Source: Anaeromyxobacter oryzae
GTDB lineage: Bacteria > Myxococcota > Myxococcia > Myxococcales > Anaeromyxobacteraceae
Assembly (NCBI RefSeq): GCF_023169945.1
Contig: NZ_AP025591.1
Span: forward strand, 186,001-250,000
Direction: 5' to 3'
DNA length: 64,000 nt
In this document: positions 17,749 through 26,026 of the stretch, piece by piece
Layout: each line of letters starts with the position of its first letter
Position numbering within the stretch: position 1 is the first letter of the stretch
Notes under the pieces: model-generated
The model's database searches: none
Told to the model about the DNA's origin: nothing
Seen by the model: the letters and a program-made list of their open reading frames with translations, nothing else
Made by a program: the position numbers and the translations under genes

Positions 17749-19584
17749 ATGACCACCTCGACCCTCCCCGCCGGCCGCGCCCGCCCCACCTTCGCGGACC
17801 CCTCCGAGATCGACGCCTTCGTCGAGCGGCTCCGCCGCTTCGAGCGCGGCGAGCTCGACGCCGAAGGCTGGCGCGCCTACCGCGTCGCGCGCGGCGCGTA
17901 CTCGCAGCGCCAGGACGGCGTGCACATGCTGCGGGTGAAGATCCCGCAGGGGCTCGCCGACGCGGCGCAGCTCCGGGCGCTCGCCGACGTCGCCGCGCGC
18001 TTCTCGCGCGGGTTCGGCCACGTCACGACGCGGCAGAATCTCCAGCTCCACTTCGTCTGCCCCGCGGACCTCGAGCCGGCGCTCCGCCGGCTCGCGGAGG
18101 CCGGCCTCACCACCGCTGGCGCGGGCGGGAACACCGTCCGGAACGTCGTGACCTGCCCGCTCGCGGGCGTCTCCGCCGACGAGGTCTTCGACCCGACGCC
18201 CTACGCCGAGGCGGCGACGCGCCACTTCCTCCGCCACCCGCTCGCGAACGCGCTGCCGCGGAAGCTCAAGATCGCCTTCGAGGGCTGTGCCACGGACCAC
18301 GTCGCGACGCCCATCCACGACCTCGGGTTCCGCGCCGCCGTCCGCGAGGTCGCCGGCCGGACCATCCGCGGCTTCCGCGTCACCGCCGCGGGCGGCACGT
18401 CCTCGCTCTGCACCTCGGGGCTCGTCCTCGTCGACTTCCTGCCCGCGGCCGACGTGCTCGCGCTCGCCGAGGCGGTCGTCCGCATCTTCCACGCGCGCGG
18501 TGACCGCGTGAACAAGGCCCGGAACCGTCTCAAGTTCCTCGTCCGCGACCTCGGCGAGGCCGCGTTCCGCGAGCTCGTCCAGGCCGAGCTGATCCGCGTG
18601 CAGGCGGAGGGCGCGCCGCGCCTCCCGTTCGACCCGGAGCGCCCGCCCGAGGAGCGCGCTCCCGCCCTCGCGCGGCCGCAGGCGCCCGCGCCCGCCGAGA
18701 TCGCCCGCCGCGTGACCGCCGCGCCGGCGCGCGGGCCCGGGCTCCCGCCCGAGGTCGTGCCACTGCTCGAGGCGCCGCTCGCCGCCCTCGACGCGTTCCG
18801 CCGCACCAACGTCCGCGCGCAGAGGCAGGCGGGGTTCGAGGTGGTGACGGTCGCGGCCCCGCAGGGCGATCTCACCGCCGCGCAGCTGGAGGTCCTCGCG
18901 GACCTCGCCCTCGCGCACGGCGACGGCACGGTCCGCCTCGCGCCGGGCGGCCAGCTCCACCTCCGCTGGGTGCCGCGCGCGGAGGTCCCCGCGCTGTACG
19001 CGGGCCTCGCCGCCGCCGGCCTCGTCCGCGCCGCCGGCACCGCCGACGACATCGTCTCCTGCCCCGGCGCGGAGGCCTGCCGCCTCGCGGTGACCAGCCC
19101 GCGCACTGTCGCGCGATTCGCCGAGCGCCAGCTGCGCGACCGGCTCGGCCGGGACGCGCTCGCCGAGGCGGCGTTCCCGGTCCACGCCTCGGGGTGCCCG
19201 AACGGCTGCAGCCAGCACCACCTCGCGGCGGTCGGCCTCCAGGGCAGCGCGCGCCGGCTCGGCGAGCGCACGATCCCGCAATACTTCGTGCTCGTCGGGG
19301 GGAGCGTCGGCGAGACCGGCGCGACCTTCGGCCGGCTCGCCGCGAAGATCCCGGCGCGGCGCGTGCCGGACGCGCTCGCGCGCCTCGTCGCCCTCTGGCG
19401 GGCCGAGCGCGCGCCGGGCGAGGCGCCGGGCCCGTTCCTCGCCCGCGCCCTCGACCGCGCGAGGGCGGTGCTGGCCCCGCTCGAGGAGCTCGCGCTCGCG
19501 GACGCGCGCGCCGAGGACTTCGTGGAGCCGGGCTCGGACGAGGTCTTCCGGCCCGAGGTCGGCGACGGCGAATGCGCGGCCTGA
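17749..19584 (+). CDS. sir: Sulfite (nitrite/sulfite) reductase hemoprotein, copy 1
   Basis: 611 aa, cytosolic. Reduces sulfite to sulfide with six electrons on a coupled siroheme/[4Fe-4S] centre. The cluster ligands are visible as SCPGAEAC (CX5C) and SGCPNGC (CX3C). Ferredoxin-like half-domains flank siroheme-binding stretches such as [12 protein letters not shown]. No flavin domain is present, so electrons should come from a ferredoxin or a separate subunit. It could reduce nitrite, but pairing with cysG inside a sulfate cluster favours sulfite. A paralogue of nearly the same length lies at 33879-35702. Confidence 0.9.
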   Translation: MTTSTLPAGRARPTFADPSEIDAFVERLRRFERGELDAEGWRAYRVARGAYSQRQDGVHMLRVKIPQGLADAAQLRALADVAARFSRGFGHVTTRQNLQLHFVCPADLEPALRRLAEAGLTTAGAGGNTVRNVVTCPLAGVSADEVFDPTPYAEAATRHFLRHPLANALPRKLKIAFEGCATDHVATPIHDLGFRAAVREVAGRTIRGFRVTAAGGTSSLCTSGLVLVDFLPAADVLALAEAVVRIFHARGDRVNKARNRLKFLVRDLGEAAFRELVQAELIRVQAEGAPRLPFDPERPPEERAPALARPQAPAPAEIARRVTAAPARGPGLPPEVVPLLEAPLAALDAFRRTNVRAQRQAGFEVVTVAAPQGDLTAAQLEVLADLALAHGDGTVRLAPGGQLHLRWVPRAEVPALYAGLAAAGLVRAAGTADDIVSCPGAEACRLAVTSPRTVARFAERQLRDRLGRDALAEAAFPVHASGCPNGCSQHHLAAVGLQGSARRLGERTIPQYFVLVGGSVGETGATFGRLAAKIPARRVPDALARLVALWRAERAPGEAPGPFLARALDRARAVLAPLEELALADARAEDFVEPGSDEVFRPEVGDGECAA

Positions 19585-19600
19585 GCCCGTTCGGGCCGGC

Positions 19601-19664
19601 GTCCGTGATCTCGGATTTTTGTCCGCCCGTCCGCTTGACAGGACGGGTATCCGCTACCTAGGAT
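19601..19664 (+). promoter_or_regulatory. Promoter P2 and two operator copies, thrC-cysO-moeZ-cysK-cysM-mec transcript
   Basis: Operator copy GTCCGTGATCTCGGAT at 19601-19616; -35 TTGACA at 19635-19640; 18-base spacer; -10 TAGGAT at 19659-19664 inside a second copy ATCCGCTACCTAGGAT (19649-19664). The upstream copy begins 17 bases after the sir stop and is followed by a short T-run. Confidence 0.72.
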
Positions 19665-19810
19665 TCGTGCGCTCTCGCCCGGTGGCTCCGGCCGGGAGCG
19701 ACGACGACAGCCCGTGGCGATTTGCGGCGTATTGCGGCCACGTGAATCCAACCGCTAAAAAGCTCCTCGCCTGCGGGTGAATACCCCCGGGCGGGGCGGA
19801 AGGAAGACAG

Positions 19811-21085
19811 ATGTCCTCGCCCGTCGCGGCGGCGTGCACCGCCGTCGCCAAGCGGTCCGGCCCCCGGCTCGCGTCCCTGTCCTGTCGCCTCTGCGGCGCC
19901 CCCTCCGATCCGTCCCCCGTCGCGGTGTGCGAGCACTGCCTCGGCCCGCTCGAGCCCGTGTACGACCCGGCCCGGCGGCTGCCCACGCGCGCCGAGATCG
20001 AGGCGCGCCCCCGCTCGATCTGGCGGTACCGCGAGTGGCTGCCGATCCTCGACGCGCCGGTCGTCTCCGAGGACACCGGCTTCACGCCGCTCCTCGACGC
20101 GCCGGCCCTCGCCCGTGCCCTCGGCGTCCGGCGCGCGCTCGTGAAGAACGACGCCGTCTCGCACCCGAGCTGCTCGTTCAAGGATCGCGTCGTCGCCGTG
20201 GCGCTCAACGCCGCCGTCGGGCTCGGCCTCGACACCGTGGGCTGCGCGTCGACCGGAAACCTGGCGAACTCCGTCGCAGCGCAGGCCGCGCGCGCCGGGC
20301 TCGCCGCCTGGATCTTCGTCCCCGAGGACCTCGAGGTCGGGAAGATCGTCGGCACGGCGATCTACGGCCCGCGGCTGGTCCGGGTGAAGGGGACCTACGA
20401 CGACGTGAACCGCCTCTGCGCGCAGGTCGCGGACCGGTTCGGCTGGGGGCTCGTCAACCTGAACCTCCGCGGCTACTACGGCGAGGGGTCGAAAACGATG
20501 GCCCACGAGATCGGCGAGCAGCTCGGCTGGCGGACCCCCGACGCGGTGATCGCGCCGATGGCGGGCGGCTCGCTCCTGACGAAGCTCGACAAGGGCTTCC
20601 GCGAGCTGCGCACCGCCGGGCTCCTCGACGGCGCCGCGCCGCGGATGTACGGCGCGCAGGCGGCGGGCTGCGCGCCCATCGTGAACCTCGTCGCGAGCGG
20701 CGGCGAGAAGATCGAGCCCGTCCAGCCCCGGACGATCGCGCGCTCCATCGCCATCGGGAACCCCGCGGACGGCCGCTTCGCCGCGAAGGCGATCCGGACC
20801 TCCGGCGGCGGCGCCGCGGCGGTCACGGACGAGGAGCTCGTCGCCGGGATCCGGCTGCTCGCCGAGACGACGGGCGTCTTCGGCGAGACGGCGGCCGGCG
20901 TCACCGTCGCCGCCGCCCTGAAGCTCGCGAGGGAGGGGCAGCTCCGGCCCACGGACGAGCTCGTCCTCTGCATCACCGGCAACGGCCTGAAGACGGTCGA
21001 GGCCGTCCTCCCGGCGCTGCCGGAGGCCCCCGTCGTCGCCGGGAAGCTGCGCGAGGTCGCAGCGCTCGTCGAGGCGTCCCGCTAG
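19811..21085 (+). CDS. thrC: Threonine synthase family PLP enzyme with N-terminal zinc ribbon
   Basis: 424 aa. Threonine synthase converts O-phosphohomoserine to threonine. Seen: four-cysteine zinc-ribbon-like start (C25, C28, C40, C43), PLP lysine in CSFKDR (K124), ASTGNLANS phosphate loop and MAGGSLLTKLDKG. It heads a transcript whose other five genes make cysteine from a protein thiocarboxylate; spacing to cysO is 28 bases. That company raises the possibility that it feeds sulfur into homocysteine instead of, or as well as, making threonine. Sequence alone supports threonine synthase best. Confidence 0.88.
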   Translation: MSSPVAAACTAVAKRSGPRLASLSCRLCGAPSDPSPVAVCEHCLGPLEPVYDPARRLPTRAEIEARPRSIWRYREWLPILDAPVVSEDTGFTPLLDAPALARALGVRRALVKNDAVSHPSCSFKDRVVAVALNAAVGLGLDTVGCASTGNLANSVAAQAARAGLAAWIFVPEDLEVGKIVGTAIYGPRLVRVKGTYDDVNRLCAQVADRFGWGLVNLNLRGYYGEGSKTMAHEIGEQLGWRTPDAVIAPMAGGSLLTKLDKGFRELRTAGLLDGAAPRMYGAQAAGCAPIVNLVASGGEKIEPVQPRTIARSIAIGNPADGRFAAKAIRTSGGGAAAVTDEELVAGIRLLAETTGVFGETAAGVTVAAALKLAREGQLRPTDELVLCITGNGLKTVEAVLPALPEAPVVAGKLREVAALVEASR

Positions 21086-21113
21086 AACCCCGTCACCCTT
21101 CAGGAGCGAAACG

Positions 21114-21389
21114 ATGCCGGTCACCTTGAGGCTCCCCACCGTGCTCGCCAAGTCGGCGGGCGGCCAGACCGTCCACGAGGCGAAGGGCGCCACCGTCGGC
21201 GCGGTCATCCAGGACGTCACGGCGCGCCACCCGGATCTCGGATCGCGGCTCCGTGGCCCCGATGGCAAGCCGTACCCGTACGTGATCTTCTACCTCGACG
21301 ACGAGGACATCCGGTTCCAGCAGGGCTTCGAGACGCCCGTCGCGGACGGCGCCGAGATCGTCGTCGTCCCCGCCATCGCCGGAGGGTAA
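21114..21389 (+). CDS. cysO: CysO-type ubiquitin-fold sulfur carrier
   Basis: 91 aa beta-grasp protein of the ThiS/MoaD/CysO group, ending in the diagnostic Gly-Gly (VVPAIAGG). The terminal carboxylate is adenylated and turned into a thiocarboxylate that donates sulfide to a cysteine synthase. ATG at 21114 follows CAGGAG. The adenylating enzyme follows after three bases and cysM and mec lie downstream, the same partners as in the mycobacterial mec-cysO-cysM system, so CysO is favoured over MoaD. Confidence 0.9.
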   Translation: MPVTLRLPTVLAKSAGGQTVHEAKGATVGAVIQDVTARHPDLGSRLRGPDGKPYPYVIFYLDDEDIRFQQGFETPVADGAEIVVVPAIAGG

Positions 21390-21392
21390 CCG

Positions 21393-22559
21393 ATGTCCAT
21401 CGGGCGTCCCGCCTCGGAGCTCCCGCAGCTCGGCCAGGAGGAGATCCTCCGCTACAGCCGCCACCTCATCATCCCCGACGTCGGGGTCGAGGGGCAGCGC
21501 CGGCTCAAGGCCGCCCGCGTCCTGATGGTCGGCGCGGGCGGGCTCGGCTCGCCCATCGGCCTCTACCTCGCCGCGGCCGGCGTCGGCACCCTCGGCCTGG
21601 TCGAGTTCGACGTCGTCGACGTGACCAACCTGCAGCGCCAGGTGATCCACGGGACGAAGGACGTCGGCCGGAAGAAGGTCGAGTCCGCGCGCGACCGGAT
21701 CCACGACGTGAACCCGCACGTCGAGGTGGTCGCGTACGACACCCAGCTCACGAGCGAGAACGCGCTCGAAATCATCCGGAACTACGACCTCGTGGTGGAC
21801 GGGACGGACAACTTCGCGACCCGCTACCTCGTGAACGACGCCTGCGTCCTCCTCGGGAAGCCGAACGTCTACGGATCCATCTTCCGCTTCGAGGGCCAGT
21901 CCACCGTCTTCTGCACCACGGACGGCCCCTGCTACCGGTGCCTCTACCCCGAGCCTCCGCCGCCGGGCCTCGTCCCCTCCTGCGCGGAGGGCGGCGTGCT
22001 CGGCGTGCTGCCGGGCCTCCTCGGGCTCGTGCAGGCCACCGAGACCGTGAAGCTCATCGTCGGCGCGGGCGAGCCGCTCGTCGGGCGCCTCCTGCTCCTC
22101 GACGCCCTCCGGATGGACTTCCGGACGGTGAAGCTCCGCAAGAACCCGAGCTGCCCGGCGTGCGGCACGCACGAGATCCAGGCGCTCATCGACTACCAGC
22201 AGTTCTGCGGCATCCGCGGCCAGCCGGACGAGACCGACGGCATCCCGACCATCACGCCCGCGGAGCTGGACGCGCGGCGGCGGCGGAAGGACGCGTTCGA
22301 CCTCATCGACGTCCGCGAGCCGCACGAGTGGGACATCGGCCGGATCGAGGGCGCGCGCCTCACCCCGCTCTCCTCGTTCGCGGAGGCGCTGCCGACGCTC
22401 GACAGCGCGCGCGACCTGATCGTCTACTGCAAGAGCGGCGGCCGGAGCGCGAGGGCCGTCCGCCAGCTGCAGGCGGCCGGCTTCCGCCGCGTGTGGAACC
22501 TCGCCGGCGGGATCCTCCGCTGGAGCGAGGAGATCGACCCGACCGTGCCGCGCTACTAG
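21393..22559 (+). CDS. moeZ: MoeZ-type adenylyltransferase/sulfurtransferase
   Basis: 388 aa, an E1-like adenylating domain fused to a C-terminal rhodanese. ATP loop VGAGGLGSP (about residues 47-54), CYRCLYPEPPP and CPAC zinc cysteines, then rhodanese with active-site loop YCKSGGRS (Cys near 346). It activates the CysO C-terminus and loads sulfur. MoeZ of actinobacteria has this architecture and does the same job. It sits between its substrate cysO and cysK, six bases upstream of the latter. Confidence 0.92.
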   Translation: MSIGRPASELPQLGQEEILRYSRHLIIPDVGVEGQRRLKAARVLMVGAGGLGSPIGLYLAAAGVGTLGLVEFDVVDVTNLQRQVIHGTKDVGRKKVESARDRIHDVNPHVEVVAYDTQLTSENALEIIRNYDLVVDGTDNFATRYLVNDACVLLGKPNVYGSIFRFEGQSTVFCTTDGPCYRCLYPEPPPPGLVPSCAEGGVLGVLPGLLGLVQATETVKLIVGAGEPLVGRLLLLDALRMDFRTVKLRKNPSCPACGTHEIQALIDYQQFCGIRGQPDETDGIPTITPAELDARRRRKDAFDLIDVREPHEWDIGRIEGARLTPLSSFAEALPTLDSARDLIVYCKSGGRSARAVRQLQAAGFRRVWNLAGGILRWSEEIDPTVPRY

Positions 22560-22565
22560 CCCGGA

Positions 22566-23531
22566 ATGCCGCCCCGCGACCGCCCGCGCGCCGCCCCGCC
22601 GCTCGAGAGCATCCTCGACGCGGTGGGGGGCACGCCCGTGGTGCGGCTGCGGCGCGTCGTCGTCCCCGAGGGCGCCGCGGTCTTCGCGAAGCTCGAGTCG
22701 TTCAACCCGGGCGGCTCGGTGAAGGATCGGATCGCGATCTCCATGATCGAGGCCGCGGAGCGGTCCGGGCGGCTCCGGCCCGGCGGCCGCGTCGTGGAGG
22801 CGACGAGCGGCAACACCGGCATCGGCCTCGCCCTCGTCTGCGCCGTGAAGGGTTACCGGCTCACCCTCGTCCTGCCCGACTCGACGTCCCTCGAGCACCG
22901 GCAGGCGCTCGAGGCGTACGGCGCCGAGCTCGTGCTCACGCCGGCGGAGAGGGCGATGGGCCCGTCGGTGGCGCGCGCGCGAGAGCTCGCGGAGCGCGAG
23001 GGCGCCTTCCTCGTCGAGCAGTTCGCGAACCCCGCGAACCCCGCCGCGCACCGCGCGCACACCGGCCGCGAGCTGGTCGAGCAGCTCCGGGCCGCCGGCG
23101 TCGCGCCGGACGCGTTCGTCGCCGGCGTCGGCACCGGCGGGACGCTGACCGGCGTCGCGGAGGTGCTCCGCCGGGAGCACCCGCGCGTGGCGCTCGTCGC
23201 CGTGGAGCCGGCCGCGTGCGCCGTGCTCTCCGGCGGCGCGCCGGGCCCGACCCGGATCCAGGGCCTCGGCGCCGGGTTCGTGCCCGAGGTCCTGGACCGG
23301 TCGGCGTACGACCGCGTGATCGCCGTCTCCGACCAGGACGCCTGGGCGATGAAGGTGCGCCTCGCCCGCGAGGAGGGGCTGCTCGTCGGCGTCTCGAGCG
23401 GCGCGGCGGCGGTCGCGGCGCTCGACGTCGCGCGCGCGCTCGGGCCCGGCAAGGTGGTCGCGACCGTGTTCGCCGACACCGGCGAGCGGTACTTCTCGTT
23501 CGCGGAGTGGTTCGAGGGGGCGCGGCCGTGA
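22566..23531 (+). CDS. cysK: Cysteine synthase, CysK-like
   Basis: 321 aa PLP fold-type II enzyme that joins sulfide to O-acetylserine. PLP lysine in GGSVKDR (K53), substrate loop TSGNTGIGLA, phosphate loop GTGTGGTLTG and AWAMKVRLAREEGLLVGVSSGAA follow cysteine synthase closely. Its last four bases overlap the GTG of a second cysteine synthase (GTGA). The two paralogues probably differ in donor, this one using free sulfide. Confidence 0.9.
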   Translation: MPPRDRPRAAPPLESILDAVGGTPVVRLRRVVVPEGAAVFAKLESFNPGGSVKDRIAISMIEAAERSGRLRPGGRVVEATSGNTGIGLALVCAVKGYRLTLVLPDSTSLEHRQALEAYGAELVLTPAERAMGPSVARARELAEREGAFLVEQFANPANPAAHRAHTGRELVEQLRAAGVAPDAFVAGVGTGGTLTGVAEVLRREHPRVALVAVEPAACAVLSGGAPGPTRIQGLGAGFVPEVLDRSAYDRVIAVSDQDAWAMKVRLAREEGLLVGVSSGAAAVAALDVARALGPGKVVATVFADTGERYFSFAEWFEGARP

Positions 23532-24484
23532 GCGCACCGAGCTTCCCCCACGGCCCGGCCCCGGTGGACTCCCTCGCCCGCCTCGTCGGCAACACGCCGC
23601 TCGTGCGCCTCCGCCGGATCGGGGCCGACCTCCCCGGCGTCTCCATCTACGCGAAGTGCGAGTTCGCGAACCCGGGCGGCTCGGTGAAGGACCGGGCCGC
23701 GCTACGCATGATCGAGACGGCGCTCGCCGACGGCCGCTTCGGCCCGGGGAAGACCCTGGTCGACTCGACGAGCGGGAACACCGGGGTCGCCTACGCCTGG
23801 ATCTGCGCCGCGCTCGGGCTCCGCTGCGCCCTCGTGATGCCGTCGAACGTGAGCGCCGCGCGGAAGCGCATCACCCGCGCGTTCGGCGCGGAGCTGATCT
23901 TCTCGGATCCGCTCGAGGGCTCCGACGGCGCGATCCGGAAGGTCCGCGCCCTCGTCGCGGACGACCCCGCGCGCTGGTTCTACCCGGACCAGTACGGGAA
24001 CCCGGAGAACCCGCGCGCCCACGAGCTCGGCACGGCCGTCGAGATCGCGGAGGCGCTGGAGGGGCGCGTGGCCGCGTTCGTGGCGGGCATCGGGACCGGC
24101 GGCACCGTGATGGGCACCTCGCGCGGCCTCCGGGCGCGCGTCCCGGGCGTCCGGTGCCTCGCCGTCGAGCCCGCTGAGCCGCTCCACGGTCTCGAGGGCC
24201 TGAAGCACATGGCGAGCTCCATCGTGCCGGCGATCTACCGCGCCGAGGAGCTGGACGGAGTGATCTCGCTGCCGACGGCCGAGGGCTGGGAGATGGCGGA
24301 GCGGCTCGGGCGCGAGGAGGGCCTGCGCGTCGGGCACTCGGCGGGGGCGGCCGTCGCCGGCGCGCTGCGCGTCGCGCGCGCGCTCGCGGCAGAGGGGCGC
24401 GGCGGAAACGTCGTGACGGTCCTGCCGGACCGCGCCGACCGCTACTTCGAGCCGCGCCGGTGGGAGCGGAGGATCGCCTGGTGA
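23528..24484 (+). CDS. cysM: CysM-type cysteine synthase, likely CysO-dependent
   Basis: 318 aa. PLP lysine in GGSVKDR (K54) and STSGNTGVAY loop. Residues FYPDQYGNPENPRAHELGT and GLKHMASSIVPAIY resemble mycobacterial CysM, which condenses O-phosphoserine with CysO-thiocarboxylate. Start GTG overlaps the cysK stop, and its own stop overlaps the mec GTG, so all three are coupled. Substrate choice is inferred from the cysO-moeZ-mec context. Confidence 0.87.
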   Translation: MSAPSFPHGPAPVDSLARLVGNTPLVRLRRIGADLPGVSIYAKCEFANPGGSVKDRAALRMIETALADGRFGPGKTLVDSTSGNTGVAYAWICAALGLRCALVMPSNVSAARKRITRAFGAELIFSDPLEGSDGAIRKVRALVADDPARWFYPDQYGNPENPRAHELGTAVEIAEALEGRVAAFVAGIGTGGTVMGTSRGLRARVPGVRCLAVEPAEPLHGLEGLKHMASSIVPAIYRAEELDGVISLPTAEGWEMAERLGREEGLRVGHSAGAAVAGALRVARALAAEGRGGNVVTVLPDRADRYFEPRRWERRIAW

Positions 24485-24930
24485 CCGCCGCCTACGGCCC
24501 CGAGGTGCTCGCCCGGATCGCGGCGCTCTGCGAGGCGGATCCCGAGCGCGAGGCCTGCGGGTTCGTGGTCCAGCGTGGCGGCGCCGTCGAGGTCGTCCCC
24601 GTGCCGAACGTCGCGGATCGGTACCACGCCCAGGATCCGGAGCGGTTCCCGCGCACGAGCCGCACCTCGTACCTGATGGATCCGAGGGCGCAGCTCCGCG
24701 TGCACGAGTCGCTGCTCGACGGCCGTGGCGAGATCGTCGCGGTGTGGCACTCGCACGTGGAGGTCGGCGCGTACTTCTCCGAGAAGGACCGCGCCGACGC
24801 GCTCGTCGACGGCGAGCCGCTCCTCCCCGGCGCGGAGTACCTCGTGCTCGGCGTGCGCGGCGGGAAGGTCACCGAGACGCGCCGGTACGTCCTCGAGGCG
24901 GGGCTCTTCGTGGAGCGTCCGCTGACCTGA
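24481..24930 (+). CDS. mec: Mec-type JAMM metalloprotease
   Basis: 149 aa. Releases cysteine from the C-terminus of the CysO-cysteine adduct. The zinc JAMM motif is complete: Glu near residue 24, H90-S-H92, S100 and D103 (WHSHVEVGAYFSEKD). GGAGGA lies seven to eight bases before GTG 24481, which overlaps the cysM stop; an in-frame GTG at 24460 is less likely. It ends the transcript and completes a mec-cysO-cysM set. Confidence 0.9.
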   Translation: MTAAYGPEVLARIAALCEADPEREACGFVVQRGGAVEVVPVPNVADRYHAQDPERFPRTSRTSYLMDPRAQLRVHESLLDGRGEIVAVWHSHVEVGAYFSEKDRADALVDGEPLLPGAEYLVLGVRGGKVTETRRYVLEAGLFVERPLT

Positions 24931-25010
24931 CGGGCTCGCCCCTCGACTCCGTGGCGCTCCGCGCCGCTCGCTCGGTGCGAATGCTTGCAGGGCAGCGCGA
25001 CCGCCGCAGC

Positions 25011-25061
25011 TTGACGGACGGCCATCCGCTATCTAGGATGCCGTCATCCGTTATGCCGGAT
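25011..25061 (+). promoter_or_regulatory. Promoter P3 and two operator copies, cysDNHTWA transcript
   Basis: -35 TTGACG at 25011-25016, 17-base spacer, -10 TAGGAT at 25034-25039 inside operator copy ATCCGCTATCTAGGAT (25024-25039). A second copy, ATCCGTTATGCCGGAT, lies at 25046-25061 over the likely transcription start. The two copies start 22 bases apart, about two helical turns, which fits cooperative repression. Confidence 0.75.
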
Positions 25062-25111
25062 ACTCATCCACCGGCAGGCGCGAGGCCCGGCGCCCGCGCG
25101 ACGAGGTGAAC

Positions 25112-26026
25112 GTGGCGATCCCGATGCATCAGGCCTTCTCCCACCTCGACTGGCTCGAGGCCGAGGCGATCCACGTGCTCCGGGAGGTGGCCGGGCAGTG
25201 CGCGAATCCGGTGCTGCTCTTCTCCGGCGGCAAGGACTCCATCTGCCTCCTCCGCCTCGCGGAGAAGGCGTTCCGGCCGGCGCGCTTCCCCTTCCCGCTC
25301 ATGCACATCGACACCGGCCACAACTACCCCGAGGTGATCGCGTTCCGCGACCGCCGCGCGGCGGAGCTCGGCGAGCGGCTCCTGGTGCGCTCGGTCGAGG
25401 ACTCCATCCGCGCCGGCAAGGTGGTCCTCGCCCACCCGCTCGAGCCCCGGAACAAGCACCAGTCGGTGACGCTCCTCGACGCGATCGCCGAGTTCGGCTT
25501 CGACGCCTGCATCGGCGGCGCGCGGCGGGACGAGGAGAAGGCGCGGGCCAAGGAGCGGATCTTCTCCTTCCGCGACGAGTTCGGGCAGTGGGACCCGAAG
25601 AACCAGCGCCCCGAGCTGTGGAGCCTCTACAACGCGCGGATCCGGAAGGGCGAGAACATCCGCGCGTTCCCCATCTCCAACTGGACCGAGCTCGACGTGT
25701 GGCAGTACATCGCCCGCGAGCGGCTCGAGCTCCCGTCGATCTACTTCGCGCACCGGCGCCCCGTCGTCCGCCGCGGCGGCGCCATCGTGCCGGTCACCGA
25801 GGTGACGCCGCCCAGGCCCGGCGACGTCGTCGAGGAGCTGACGGTCCGGTTCCGCACGGTCGGCGACATCACCTGCACCGCGCCGGTCGAGTCGGCGGCC
25901 ACCACGCTCGAGGCGATCGTCGCCGAGACGGCGACGACCACGATCACCGAGCGCGGCGCGACCCGCCTCGACGATCAGACCTCGGACGCCTCGATGGAGC
26001 AGCGCAAGAAGGAGGGCTATTTCTAG
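25112..26026 (+). CDS. cysD: Sulfate adenylyltransferase subunit 2
   Basis: 304 aa. With CysN makes APS from sulfate and ATP. PP-loop LFSGGKDS (near residue 36), CIGGARRDEEKARAKERIFS and FPISNWTELDVWQYI are family signatures; the end, MEQRKKEGYF, is typical of CysD. GAGG at 25103-25106 is five bases before GTG 25112, which I take as the start over GTG 25106. The stop TAG abuts the cysN ATG directly. First gene under promoter P3. Confidence 0.94.
   Translation: MAIPMHQAFSHLDWLEAEAIHVLREVAGQCANPVLLFSGGKDSICLLRLAEKAFRPARFPFPLMHIDTGHNYPEVIAFRDRRAAELGERLLVRSVEDSIRAGKVVLAHPLEPRNKHQSVTLLDAIAEFGFDACIGGARRDEEKARAKERIFSFRDEFGQWDPKNQRPELWSLYNARIRKGENIRAFPISNWTELDVWQYIARERLELPSIYFAHRRPVVRRGGAIVPVTEVTPPRPGDVVEELTVRFRTVGDITCTAPVESAATTLEAIVAETATTTITERGATRLDDQTSDASMEQRKKEGYF

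Noticed and set aside
24931-25111. Possible SAM or other riboswitch before cysD
   Set aside because: No conserved riboswitch core is visible; the region is explained by a promoter and two operators.
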